From positions 1 through 43,184 of the forward strand of contig CABMCA010000125.1 of NCBI GenBank assembly GCA_902384525.1: 43,184 bases of DNA. The letters run 5' to 3'. Below the pieces are notes generated by a model. The model searched no databases, was not told the origin of the DNA, and saw only the letters and a list, made by a program, of their open reading frames with translations. Origin of the DNA: an uncultured archaeon. GTDB lineage: Archaea; Halobacteriota; Methanosarcinia; Methanosarcinales; Methanoperedenaceae. A program made the position numbers and the translations under genes. Every line of letters begins with the position of its first letter. Position 1 is the first letter of the stretch. This document shows positions 17,717-25,916 of the stretch, one piece after another.

Positions 17717-18604
17717 TTGAAAGTACCACATTTAGTCCAGTATCAAGGGTCTAAACGAAATCTTGCATCAGAAATATTAAAATACATGCCAAGACATTAT
17801 AATCGATTGGTAGAACCATTTTCAGGAACGGCTGCTATTACGATGGCATGTGCATCAAAGAAGATTGCTAAAGAATATATAATCAATGATTTAAATAAAC
17901 CTCTAATAGAACTCTTGAGGATTGTTGTTGAGGAACCAGAATTTTCTTCCAAAAGATATGAAGAAATATGGAATGAACAGCAATCAAATTCTATTGAGCA
18001 TTATTATCAGACAAGAGAAAAATTCAACCTTACAAAAGATCCAATTATGTTTCTATATTTACTTGCTCGCTGTGTCAAAGGAGCAGTCCGATATAACTCG
18101 GATGGACTATTTAATCAAAGTCCAGATAAAAGAAGAAATGGAACAAACCCCAAACTAATGAAGAAAAATATCATTGATATTTCATCTATTTTAAAAGAGA
18201 AATCAAAATTCTACTACTTAGATTACAAAACAATTTTAGAAATGGCTCTACCGGGTGATATTGTATATATGGATCCTCCATATCAAGGCGTTTGCGGTGA
18301 AAGAGATTCAAGGTATTTTTCGGGAATTGAACATAATGAATTTGTAATCGAATTAGAAAAACTAATAAAAAGAGGCATTTCTTTCATTGTTAGTTATGAC
18401 GGCAAATGTGGTGAAAAGGCTTACGGTGAAGAGATTCCTATTGAATTGGGTCTTGAGCATATTCATTTAAATGCTGGTCGATCTTCGCAAGCCACGTTAT
18501 TGGGAAAAGACTCAATTACATTTGAATCACTTTATATAACAAAAGATTTGCTGAAAAACAAAAATTCTACTTCAAAGTGGAGAATTAATAATGAGTTATT
18601 CTAA
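17717..18604 (+). CDS. D12-class (Dam-like) adenine-N6 DNA methyltransferase
   Basis: A 295-residue type II modification enzyme. The SAM-binding motif is VEPFSGTAAITMA (residues 32-44), preceded by QYQGSKRNLASEI, and the catalytic motif IV is D186PPY189. The order matches alpha-group/D12 class adenine methyltransferases. The start is TTG at 17717 with GAGGT 6-10 bases upstream; no in-frame ATG is close. It overlaps the HNH endonuclease gene by 14 bases, forming a restriction-modification pair. The recognition sequence cannot be deduced. Codon use is distinctly AT-rich compared with hypB or hypA, so the cassette was probably acquired horizontally. Confidence 0.92.
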   Translation: MKVPHLVQYQGSKRNLASEILKYMPRHYNRLVEPFSGTAAITMACASKKIAKEYIINDLNKPLIELLRIVVEEPEFSSKRYEEIWNEQQSNSIEHYYQTREKFNLTKDPIMFLYLLARCVKGAVRYNSDGLFNQSPDKRRNGTNPKLMKKNIIDISSILKEKSKFYYLDYKTILEMALPGDIVYMDPPYQGVCGERDSRYFSGIEHNEFVIELEKLIKRGISFIVSYDGKCGEKAYGEEIPIELGLEHIHLNAGRSSQATLLGKDSITFESLYITKDLLKNKNSTSKWRINNELF

Positions 18605-19304
18605 AGAGTTTCTTGACCTTCTTAAGTCTGTAACTGCTAAAAGACCCAAAACAGTTATCGATCATATCCTTGCACATGGTTCCATCACGACGGAAGAATT
18701 GAAGGATAAATATGGATATAATCATCCTCCGAGAGCTGTCCGTGACGTTAAAGAATGTGGAATCCCAATAGTGATGGAAAGGGTAGAAGGTTCTTATGGA
18801 AGAAAAATCGCAGTCTACAAATTCGGCGATTTTAAAAAGGAATCAATAAAAAAGTTTACTGGAAGAACAGCTTTTTCTAAAGAACTCAAAGAAGTATTAA
18901 TTGATAAATACGGTTCAAAATGTTTTATCTATAATGAAATAATGGACGCGCGAGATCTACAAATAGATCACCGAGTACCATATGAAGTTGGAGGAGATTC
19001 CGAAGGTGAATTAAATCCAGATGATTTCATGCTTCTTTCTGCATCAGCTAATAGAGCAAAATCATGGTCATGTGAAAACTGTTCAAATTGGAATAAAGAG
19101 AAGGATGTAACAATTTGTTTATCTTGTTATTGGGCTTTCCCAGAAGATTACACTCATATCGCACAAAAGGAAATCCGAAGGGTTGATTTAATTTGGCAAG
19201 GTAAAGATATCTTTGTATATGAAGCACTGAAGGAGAAATCAACAGAACTAGATAAAGAAATACAAGAAATAATAAAAGATATTTTATTAATAAGTATTAA
19301 ATAA
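18591..19304 (+). CDS. HNH-type restriction endonuclease with N-terminal winged helix
   Basis: A 237-residue protein coupled to the methyltransferase. Residues 15-75 resemble a winged-helix domain (VIDHILAHGSITTEELKDKY). Residues 105-180 form an HNH nuclease: LQIDHRVPYEVGGD (124-137) supplies the general-base histidine, and SASANRAKSW (150-159) the asparagine. Zinc would be held by CENC (161-164) and CLSC (176-179). The first position where many HNH enzymes have CxxC reads CFIY, a small deviation. The likely role is cleavage of the unmethylated site recognised by the partner methyltransferase. I cannot name a prototype enzyme. Confidence 0.82.
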   Translation: MSYSKEFLDLLKSVTAKRPKTVIDHILAHGSITTEELKDKYGYNHPPRAVRDVKECGIPIVMERVEGSYGRKIAVYKFGDFKKESIKKFTGRTAFSKELKEVLIDKYGSKCFIYNEIMDARDLQIDHRVPYEVGGDSEGELNPDDFMLLSASANRAKSWSCENCSNWNKEKDVTICLSCYWAFPEDYTHIAQKEIRRVDLIWQGKDIFVYEALKEKSTELDKEIQEIIKDILLISIK

Positions 19305-19472
19305 TGTATCGAATGAGCCACGGATGACGATGACGTTTTTCTTAATCGCGGGTTGCTCTTCTGTTGTGGAATTTAATTAAATAAAAAATTATCCACCATT
19401 TCCAGTAAAATTTGCGATTATTTCGAGACAACTTTTTAAAAGCTCATGAATTCCGAGTCCTTCTGATTTACT

Positions 19473-19607
19473 GGCACTGTTCCAAAATCCATTTATGCCA
19501 GTAATTATTTAGACGCAGATTTCACAGATTTACGCATCTTTTGCCCTAAATCTGTATTAATCAGCATTAATCTGGTCTTAAAAATCACTGGAAAATGGAA
19601 CAGTGCC
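19473..19607. repeat. MITE-like palindromic element, about 135 bp
   Basis: The 12-bp ends are perfect inverted repeats: GGCACTGTTCCA at 19473-19484 and TGGAACAGTGCC at 19596-19607. Inside, a second pair matches with few mismatches (CCAGTAATTATTTAGACG near the left, TCTTAAAAATCACTGG near the right). A third pair is CAGATTTA/TAAATCTG. The heptamer TGATTTA occurs just outside both ends (19464-19470 and 19608-19614), possibly a target duplication. No protein is encoded. It occupies the middle of a 533-base gene-free stretch; the remainder (19305-19472 and 19615-19837) is AT-rich and I see nothing else there except a likely promoter for the next gene. Confidence 0.65.
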
Positions 19608-19837
19608 TGATTTATTTTATTTATTATAAAAATATATACATTTATTAGTTATTTCGATGTTGATATCATTGCTCGCCCAAAGAAATAAGTACCCCAAGAT
19701 TTTTTATTTATAATGAATTCTAAATCCGAAATTAAAACGAATTAAAACGATATCTTCAAAATATCAAAAAATAAACTCTTAGCCTCAATGATAAAGATTT
19801 AATATAATGATCAATGATAAAGAATTGATGAAAAAGT

Positions 19838-20848
19838 ATGGATTTCGTTGAGCAAGTCAGGAAGAACCTGGAGGGGAAGCTGCATATCGAAGACGGCAAC
19901 TGCGGCACGACACATAAGGTTTTAAGAGAAATATCACGGCTGGGTGGGAAAGCGATTGTCTGGGAGCGCCCGGATGGGGTTTACTCACAAATACTGGATA
20001 ACAACGGGAATGTCGTGGGAGAAGGGGAAGGCATAACCTGGCCTCCTGCTATCCTGTTTGCAATGGTTGAAGGAGGATTCTTCCCGAAGGATATCGGAAA
20101 AGAGCTGACAAAGTCCCTGCAATGTATTATCGACATGGAAAAGGTCGCCGACATATATGGCTACGGCAGGGTGGTCACACCAGTTGCTTCCGCATATAAC
20201 GAGGTCTGGAAAAACGGGGGGCACGTGGCCATAAGGCGCAATTCATGGGGTATAGAGGTAGTATTCATAGATAAAGAGGACAAAGAAATAGCTGTCGGCC
20301 CGATATCCTATTGTCCCACGTGCGGCACAGCGGCGACAATACCGCGCGCTCCGGCTCTTGCAGCAAAGATCAAAGAAGAACTGAAGGATAAGCGCAACAC
20401 CGGAAAAGACAAATATGAACGCGGGATGGAGAATCACTTCTTCTTCAAGAACGATAAGGTGTGCTGTGAGATACGTGAGAATGGGCAGTTACTGGGAAGG
20501 GCCTCACGATGCTGTATAGCATACGCAGGTGTTGTTGCAGAAGTACACGCAGGTATTGCCGGACCCAAATGGGGAGCACTATTCAAGGAATATTGCAAGA
20601 TATGTCCCACGAAACTATGCAGGAAAGGAAAAAATACAGGAGAGGAAGCAAATAATCTTCTTGTTTCGCTTGAAAAAAAGAGCCTGAAGACAGATGTCAG
20701 GATGGATACCTATATTACTGCCACGGTTAAAAAAGAGGGTGAGCTTTTGGGTGAAGGTATCGGAACAGTCTGTGCATTTTCGTCATTGATGTATGCCAGG
20801 GCCAAATGTGTACAGCTCAGGTCTGAAATAGAAGTCGTAAGAGAATAG
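19838..20848 (+). CDS. Cysteine-rich protein of unknown function, co-oriented with hypA
   Basis: A 336-residue soluble protein I do not recognise. Cysteines come in groups: CPTC (159-162), CC (209-210), CC (225-226) and CKICPTKLC (253-261), suggesting zinc or iron-sulfur binding. A motif of a beta-hairpin with an [N/E]G turn followed by LG-x-G and a helix seems to recur: ILDNNGNVVGEGEG (52-65), FIDKEDKEIAVGPISYC (143-159), EIRENGQLLGRASRC (211-225) and TVKKEGELLGEGIGTVC (296-312). This points to an internally duplicated fold. It lies 8 bases upstream of hypA, so a nickel or hydrogenase-maturation connection is possible but only contextual. Codon use is like the core genes. Confidence 0.75.
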   Translation: MDFVEQVRKNLEGKLHIEDGNCGTTHKVLREISRLGGKAIVWERPDGVYSQILDNNGNVVGEGEGITWPPAILFAMVEGGFFPKDIGKELTKSLQCIIDMEKVADIYGYGRVVTPVASAYNEVWKNGGHVAIRRNSWGIEVVFIDKEDKEIAVGPISYCPTCGTAATIPRAPALAAKIKEELKDKRNTGKDKYERGMENHFFFKNDKVCCEIRENGQLLGRASRCCIAYAGVVAEVHAGIAGPKWGALFKEYCKICPTKLCRKGKNTGEEANNLLVSLEKKSLKTDVRMDTYITATVKKEGELLGEGIGTVCAFSSLMYARAKCVQLRSEIEVVRE

Positions 20849-20856
20849 TGAGCTAA

Positions 20857-21222
20857 ATGCATGAGATATCTATAGCAGGAGCAATAATTGATTCAGTGCT
20901 TGATGCTGCTAGAAAAAATAATGCCATAAAAGTTAAAGAGATTTTTCTTGAGGTCGGGGAGCTTACAGCGCTAAATCCGGATCAGTTGAAATTCATCTTT
21001 GAAACAATTACTGCAGGAACTATTGCACAGGGTGCCACATATAATATCCAGGTCATTAAACCCGTGATAAACTGCACGAAATGTTCCTATAACGGCCCGA
21101 TAGAATTCTTTGAAAAACTGCATTTTTTCCTTCCTGTAATAAAATGCCCACGATGCGATGACACTAATGTAGAAATTATCAGCGGACGGGAATGCTGTGT
21201 CAGGAAAATAAATATATCTTGA
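20857..21222 (+). CDS. hypA: Nickel metallochaperone HypA
   Basis: A 121-residue HypA. The start MHE provides the N-terminal nickel ligands (Met1, His2), and the zinc site is formed by C73-x2-C76 and C97-x2-C100, the family pattern. It hands nickel on together with HypB to NiFe enzymes. It follows the cysteine-rich gene by 8 bases, presumably in one transcript. HypC-F are not in the window. A large hairpin lies 24 bases after the stop. Confidence 0.95.
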   Translation: MHEISIAGAIIDSVLDAARKNNAIKVKEIFLEVGELTALNPDQLKFIFETITAGTIAQGATYNIQVIKPVINCTKCSYNGPIEFFEKLHFFLPVIKCPRCDDTNVEIISGRECCVRKINIS

Positions 21223-21245
21223 ATAATAATTAAAATTATAAGTAT

Positions 21246-21302
21246 AAGATAAGCGGGAAGGGGAGTGGGTGGTATCGTTGAAAAAATGAACCCGCTTATC
21301 TT
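21246..21302 (+). other. Long hairpin with G-rich loop downstream of hypA
   Basis: A perfect 12-bp stem, AAGATAAGCGGG at 21246-21257 and CCCGCTTATCTT at 21291-21302, closes a 33-base loop beginning AAGGGGAGTGGGTGG. A small second hairpin, GTTCG-N8-CGAAC with a TTTTT run in its loop, follows directly. The loop is too long for a standard terminator. It could be a transcript-end structure, a small RNA, or a regulatory leader for lysA 150 bases downstream. The stretch 21303-21453 otherwise holds only AT-rich promoter-like sequence. Confidence 0.45.
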
Positions 21303-21453
21303 GTTCGTTTTTACGCGAACACTTCTATCATCTATTGCACGGAATAAATAGTTTTCGCTCGGTTAATGATACTCAGGATTTGTATGAAATGATTATTCAT
21401 GAAATTATAAAAACAAGGCAAGCTATAATATAATATCCGTTAATTGTGCCCCT

Positions 21454-22737
21454 ATGTTCACAATAAAAGATCATCTTGAAATCAAGAATAATCATCTTAT
21501 GATCGGCGGCGCTGATACCACTGTCCTTGCAGAACAGTTTGGAACTCCCCTGTACGTTACAAATGAATCCCGCGTCATCGGTAATTTCTCATCATACAGG
21601 AAGGCTTTCCCTGATGCTGATATAAATTATGCGGCCAAAGCCAATGGAAGCTTTGCCATCCTCAGGATGCTTGCACGGGAAGGAGCAGGCGCCGATGTTT
21701 TCAGTTTCGGTGAGCTTTATATGGCGCTTCTTGCCGGGATACCTCGTAAAAAAATCCTTTTTAACGGCAATTCAAAGACTGATTTTGAACTGCAAAAAGC
21801 AGTAGAAATAGGGATAAAAGTTTCTGTGGATTCTCTTGATGAACTTCACACATTATCAAAAATAGCTGATTCCCTGGGTAAAACTGTAGAGATCGCATTC
21901 CGTGTCAATCCCGACGTCTCTGCGAAGACCCATCCGAAAATATCAACAGGACTTCGAACTTCAAAATTCGGAATTCCTTCGGAAGAAGTTGTGGATGCAT
22001 ATAAAGAGGCGAACGGGCTTCCGGGGATCTTACCGGCTGGCATTCATTGCCATATTGGTTCCCAGATACTGGATACAACGCCTTTCACCGAAGCCACCCA
22101 CAAAATGATGGATCTGGTTGAAAAAATCACGGGGCTTGGAATAAATCTTAAATTCGTGGACATGGGCTCAGGTCTCGGTATACCTTATAAGAAGGATGAA
22201 GGACAGGCTCCAACTCCGCTTGACCATGCTAAAGCGATCCTTCCGGTATTTGAAGAAAGAACAAAAGCTCTGGGGATATCACCCAGACTTGTGCTTGAAC
22301 CCGGACGTTTTATTGTTGCAGATACGACCATCCTCCTGGCACGCGTCAATACCGTGAAGAAAGCAGCCAGGAATTTTGTGGGTGTAGATGCAGGTTTTAA
22401 TCTTCTTGTCCGCCCCACCATGAATGACTCATATCATCACGTTGTAGTTGCGAATAAAGCAAATTCCAAACCTGAGGACACTTATACGATCGTCGGGCCA
22501 ATATGCGAGACCGGGGATATTTTCGCAAAGGATAGAACCCTGCCGCACATTGAAAAAGGCGACCTGGTCGCCCTATTGGATGCCGGAGCATACGGTTTTA
22601 GCATGAGCAGCCAGTATAACGGAAGACCCCGATGCGCTGAGGTGCTGATTAAAGATGGAGAGGCCGACGTCATCAGGAGCAGGGAGGACTTTGTGGACCT
22701 GCTTAACGGGCAGAAGCTTCCAGCCAGGCTGATGTGA
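21454..22737 (+). CDS. lysA: Diaminopimelate decarboxylase LysA
   Basis: A 427-residue fold-type III PLP enzyme that converts meso-diaminopimelate to lysine. Signatures are YAAKANGSFAILRMLA (the Schiff-base lysine at the start of the barrel), GAGADVFSFGELYMALLAGI, GIHCHIGSQI, the phosphate-binding FVDMGSGLGIPY, LEPGRFIVADT, and the substrate-binding GPICETGDIFA. Length is typical. It stands at the head of a rightward run with cbiD 28 bases downstream, although the pathways are unrelated. Confidence 0.96.
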   Translation: MFTIKDHLEIKNNHLMIGGADTTVLAEQFGTPLYVTNESRVIGNFSSYRKAFPDADINYAAKANGSFAILRMLAREGAGADVFSFGELYMALLAGIPRKKILFNGNSKTDFELQKAVEIGIKVSVDSLDELHTLSKIADSLGKTVEIAFRVNPDVSAKTHPKISTGLRTSKFGIPSEEVVDAYKEANGLPGILPAGIHCHIGSQILDTTPFTEATHKMMDLVEKITGLGINLKFVDMGSGLGIPYKKDEGQAPTPLDHAKAILPVFEERTKALGISPRLVLEPGRFIVADTTILLARVNTVKKAARNFVGVDAGFNLLVRPTMNDSYHHVVVANKANSKPEDTYTIVGPICETGDIFAKDRTLPHIEKGDLVALLDAGAYGFSMSSQYNGRPRCAEVLIKDGEADVIRSREDFVDLLNGQKLPARLM

Positions 22738-22765
22738 AATTCAGTTTTAATATAAATATCTAAAT

Positions 22766-23779
22766 ATGATTGATCCTGTTGATAATTTTGAAATTCCCGC
22801 AGAATGGATAAAACGGGCAAGCATACCACTTGACGAACTCGAATTACGCATATCCAGCGGGCGTTATGTTCTTCTTTCGGATGGCTCGCTTTTGCGGCGT
22901 GGGTTTACAACAGGGACAACTGCTGCTGCTGCTGCAAAAGCTGCGGTCTTATCCCTTAAAGGGGATATTTCGGAATTTTCTGTTCTCACACCTGCGGGTA
23001 TCCGTGTTTTCCTCCCGGTTTATGCAAAGAATGGGAAGGCTTCTGCGATAAAGGATTCAGGGGATCATGCAATTGATGTGACCGGGGGAATAGAGATCCG
23101 GGCCGAAGCAAAAGAAAATGAGACAATAATCATTAAAGCTGGATTCGGCATTGGTTCAAAAAATGGCAAACCAGCAATCAATCCTTCTCCGATGCGACAA
23201 ATAGAGGAAGCTATAAAAGAGGCGCTTCTTGAAACTGGCGGAAGAGGAGCTTTAGTTACAATTTCAATCCCCAGGGGTAAGGAAATTGCAAAAAAAACAC
23301 TTAATGAAAAGATCGGGATAATCGGAGGACTTTCCATTCTGGGAACAACCGGCTTTGTAGAGCCATGGAATGAACATCTGGGTGAGATGAAGGAAGAACT
23401 TATCGGAAAAGCCGACAAAGTCGTTCTTACAACAGGAAGAATTGGAATGCGCTTTTCCAGCATGTTTTTCCCGGGATATACGGTAATCCTTATCGGGAGC
23501 GATATCCCAAGAGGTCTTGCAGCTGCAAAAGGAGAGGTAATAATCTGCGGTCTTCCGGGACTTATATTGAAATGGGCAAATCCGGATATCTTAAAAAATA
23601 GCGTTTATCTCACAATTCAGGAAATGATCGATGCTAATCCGGAAAATCCTGTTATTGACCAGGCACTGGATGAGGCAGTCAAGGTATCGGGAAAAAGAAT
23701 TGTGCTATTGAACAGGAACGGGACAATTCTTCGTGACAGCAGTGAACGAAATATCTTCTATCCGGAAAGAACTTCATGA
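22766..23779 (+). CDS. cbiD: Cobalt-precorrin-5B C1-methyltransferase CbiD
   Basis: A 337-residue CbiD. It methylates C1 of the corrin ring in the anaerobic (early cobalt) cobalamin pathway. The characteristic N-terminal LRRGFTTGTTAAAAAKAAV and the PRGKEIAKKTLNEKIGIIGG region identify it. The first 45 residues, before the family motif, are a small extension. It overlaps cbiE by 4 bases (ATGA), so the two enzymes are coupled. Corrinoids are essential for methyl-transfer enzymes in methanogens and their methanotrophic relatives. Confidence 0.94.
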   Translation: MIDPVDNFEIPAEWIKRASIPLDELELRISSGRYVLLSDGSLLRRGFTTGTTAAAAAKAAVLSLKGDISEFSVLTPAGIRVFLPVYAKNGKASAIKDSGDHAIDVTGGIEIRAEAKENETIIIKAGFGIGSKNGKPAINPSPMRQIEEAIKEALLETGGRGALVTISIPRGKEIAKKTLNEKIGIIGGLSILGTTGFVEPWNEHLGEMKEELIGKADKVVLTTGRIGMRFSSMFFPGYTVILIGSDIPRGLAAAKGEVIICGLPGLILKWANPDILKNSVYLTIQEMIDANPENPVIDQALDEAVKVSGKRIVLLNRNGTILRDSSERNIFYPERTS

Positions 23780-24363
23780 AAATAATTGGGGTGGGCGCGG
23801 GCCCTGGTCTTCTTACAAAAGAAGCAATAAAGGCAATAGAAAATGCCAGAATAATATTCGGATCAAAACGGGCTATTGAACTTGCAAAAGAACATATAAA
23901 ATGCAAAGCGAATATACTTACGGATTATACTTTGCAAAAACTCCCCGGAAATGCGGTCGTCCTCTCCACAGGAGACCCGATGCTTTCAGGTCTTGGGAAG
24001 TATGCAAAATCGGACGATGAAATTATCCCCGGGATCTCATCAATGCAGATCGCATGCGCAAGGCTGAGGCTTGAAATTGACAATATCGCTGTCATTACAG
24101 CCCATTCAAGAGAGATTGGAATTGTTAAAGAACGGATATTAGCGGATTTAAGAAATGGAGAAAATATTTTTCTGCTTCCCGACTCCTCTTTTGGTGTAAA
24201 AGAAATTGCAGGTTTCCTTAAAAATGAGGGTTTTTCAAAGAAGATCTCTGTTTGTGAAAAGCTTGGTTATCCCGATGAGCGCATAGTGACCGGAACTACT
24301 GATAAGCCTCCAGTCGCTGGATCTGATATGTATTGTATAATTATAACCGACTTTTTAATTTAA
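23776..24363 (+). CDS. cbiE: Cobalt-precorrin-7 C5-methyltransferase CbiE
   Basis: A 195-residue tetrapyrrole methylase. The N-terminal MKIIGVGAGPGLLTKEAIKA is the family SAM/substrate-binding start. LSTGDPMLSGLG and EIIPGISSMQIACARL are the second and third conserved blocks. It lacks a fused CbiT decarboxylase domain, and no cbiT is beside it. It is the last gene of the lysA-cbiD-cbiE run and ends 10 bases from the convergent KaiC-like gene. Confidence 0.92.
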   Translation: MKIIGVGAGPGLLTKEAIKAIENARIIFGSKRAIELAKEHIKCKANILTDYTLQKLPGNAVVLSTGDPMLSGLGKYAKSDDEIIPGISSMQIACARLRLEIDNIAVITAHSREIGIVKERILADLRNGENIFLLPDSSFGVKEIAGFLKNEGFSKKISVCEKLGYPDERIVTGTTDKPPVAGSDMYCIIITDFLI

Positions 24364-24373
24364 TTTTCCAAGG

Positions 24374-25855
24374 TCAATGCATTTCATCAAATTTTTCCCT
24401 GAAACTATCTCCTGAAGTTTTGCGTGCGCTTCCACAAAGCACACTTTCATAACCTTTCATGGCGCTCATTATCTTGATCCCTTTATTTGTGAGTTCATAT
24501 TCCCGTATCTCGGTATCATGTTCAATACCTCGCGATTTAAGTATGCTTAAAACCCCGTGTATTTTTCCATTGATCTCAACATGACGAAGCAGTATGATAT
24601 TATCTACAGCACACGATAAAGCTTCATGCGTCAGCTTCACAGCGCCGAAAAGTTCAGATATCTCACTTGTTACGGCTGTGGTCACGCCCATTGTTGAAAA
24701 CATATCGAGAAGGATTGTAATGTAGTTCTTGCGTACTATGCTATCCGGTATCGATGTCTCAAGATTTTCTATGCCATCAAACAAGATGCGTTTAATATTG
24801 TTTTCTTTTATTTTCCTTTTCAGTATCAAAGCTTCTTCATCAGGTCTGAAAAAAACCGGAGATAAATACATGATCTCAAGCATTTTCTTATCAAGATACG
24901 GTTGCAGCTCCAGGCCAAATGTCCTTGAATTCCTGACAAGTTTTGATGGACGCTCTTCCATGGATATTATCATTCCATTTTCATTCCGGGTGAGCCCATC
25001 GCAGATGAAATGAATGCCAAACGTAGTTTTCCCTGTGCCTGTTGTGCCTGAAATGAGTATTACATCATCATCAGGAATGCCGCCTTTTAGCATATTATCA
25101 AGACCTGATATACCAGTGCTGACTTTAATACTGGATACTTGTTTATCTCCGGTTTCCGGTAATAACCTGGGGAAAACAATTATGCCCATATTTCTTATAT
25201 CCATCGAATGTTTCCCTGATATGTATTTTTGCCCCCTCATTTTGATGATGAGAAGATTCCTTTCCACACGCATTCCGAAAACGTCCTCAGACATGTATAT
25301 TATCCCGTCAGCAAGGTATCCCACTACGCTTTTCCTCAGATCTTCAAGAATGAATTCACCTGTAACAATTACAAGGGTGTTCCAGCTTTTCATTGAAGTG
25401 AACAGGTCAAAATAAAACCCCCTTCTCTCATCATCAGAAACCGGCCTGTTTTCAAATGACTTCAGAAGGTCACCCAGCACGGTCAGGGGATCTATGACGA
25501 TCCTTGCTGGTTTGATAATAGAAATTTTTTTGTTAATAAAATCCAGGACTTCATCATGCCCTTTTTTCAGCAAGGATTCACTGACACTGACCATATTCAT
25601 CTTGTTTGTTTCATAGAGTTTCTGGTCAAAGAAAGAAAAGCGCGACATATAATTATTTATCATTGCCGGGGGTTCGGAGATAGTGGAAATGAAAAGACAG
25701 GTATCGCCTGCTTTTGCTGCATTGAACAGGGATTGGGCTGCAAATGTTGTTTTTCCGCTACCTGCCGCGCCTGCTACAAGCACAATTGAAGGCTTGTTGA
25801 AGCCTCCCTCAAGTATTTCATCGAGGTTTGGTATATGAGAAGGAACGATTATCAT
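24374..25855 (-). CDS. KaiC-like protein with two RecA-type ATPase domains
   Basis: A 493-residue tandem KaiC-domain protein. Walker A motifs are GAAGSGKT (29-36) and GTTGTGKT (270-277). Conserved KaiC features include LDEILEGGF and LDNMLKGGIP before each P-loop and IIKMRGQKYISGKHSMDI at the end of domain 1. A C-terminal extension of about 80 residues ends in a basic-acidic tail. Start: TTG at 25867 is possible, but ATG 25855 has GGTGGTC directly upstream, so I prefer it. KaiC-like ATPases in archaea often regulate motility, pili or signalling. It follows the first AbrB-PhoU gene by 49-60 bases on the same strand, probably in one transcript. Confidence 0.9.
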   Translation of the reverse strand: MIIVPSHIPNLDEILEGGFNKPSIVLVAGAAGSGKTTFAAQSLFNAAKAGDTCLFISTISEPPAMINNYMSRFSFFDQKLYETNKMNMVSVSESLLKKGHDEVLDFINKKISIIKPARIVIDPLTVLGDLLKSFENRPVSDDERRGFYFDLFTSMKSWNTLVIVTGEFILEDLRKSVVGYLADGIIYMSEDVFGMRVERNLLIIKMRGQKYISGKHSMDIRNMGIIVFPRLLPETGDKQVSSIKVSTGISGLDNMLKGGIPDDDVILISGTTGTGKTTFGIHFICDGLTRNENGMIISMEERPSKLVRNSRTFGLELQPYLDKKMLEIMYLSPVFFRPDEEALILKRKIKENNIKRILFDGIENLETSIPDSIVRKNYITILLDMFSTMGVTTAVTSEISELFGAVKLTHEALSCAVDNIILLRHVEINGKIHGVLSILKSRGIEHDTEIREYELTNKGIKIMSAMKGYESVLCGSARKTSGDSFREKFDEMH

Positions 25856-25916
25856 TTTGACCACCAACTACTTAATAAATATTGGGTCAAATTCTATATA
25901 AGGATTGGGTAGAGAT

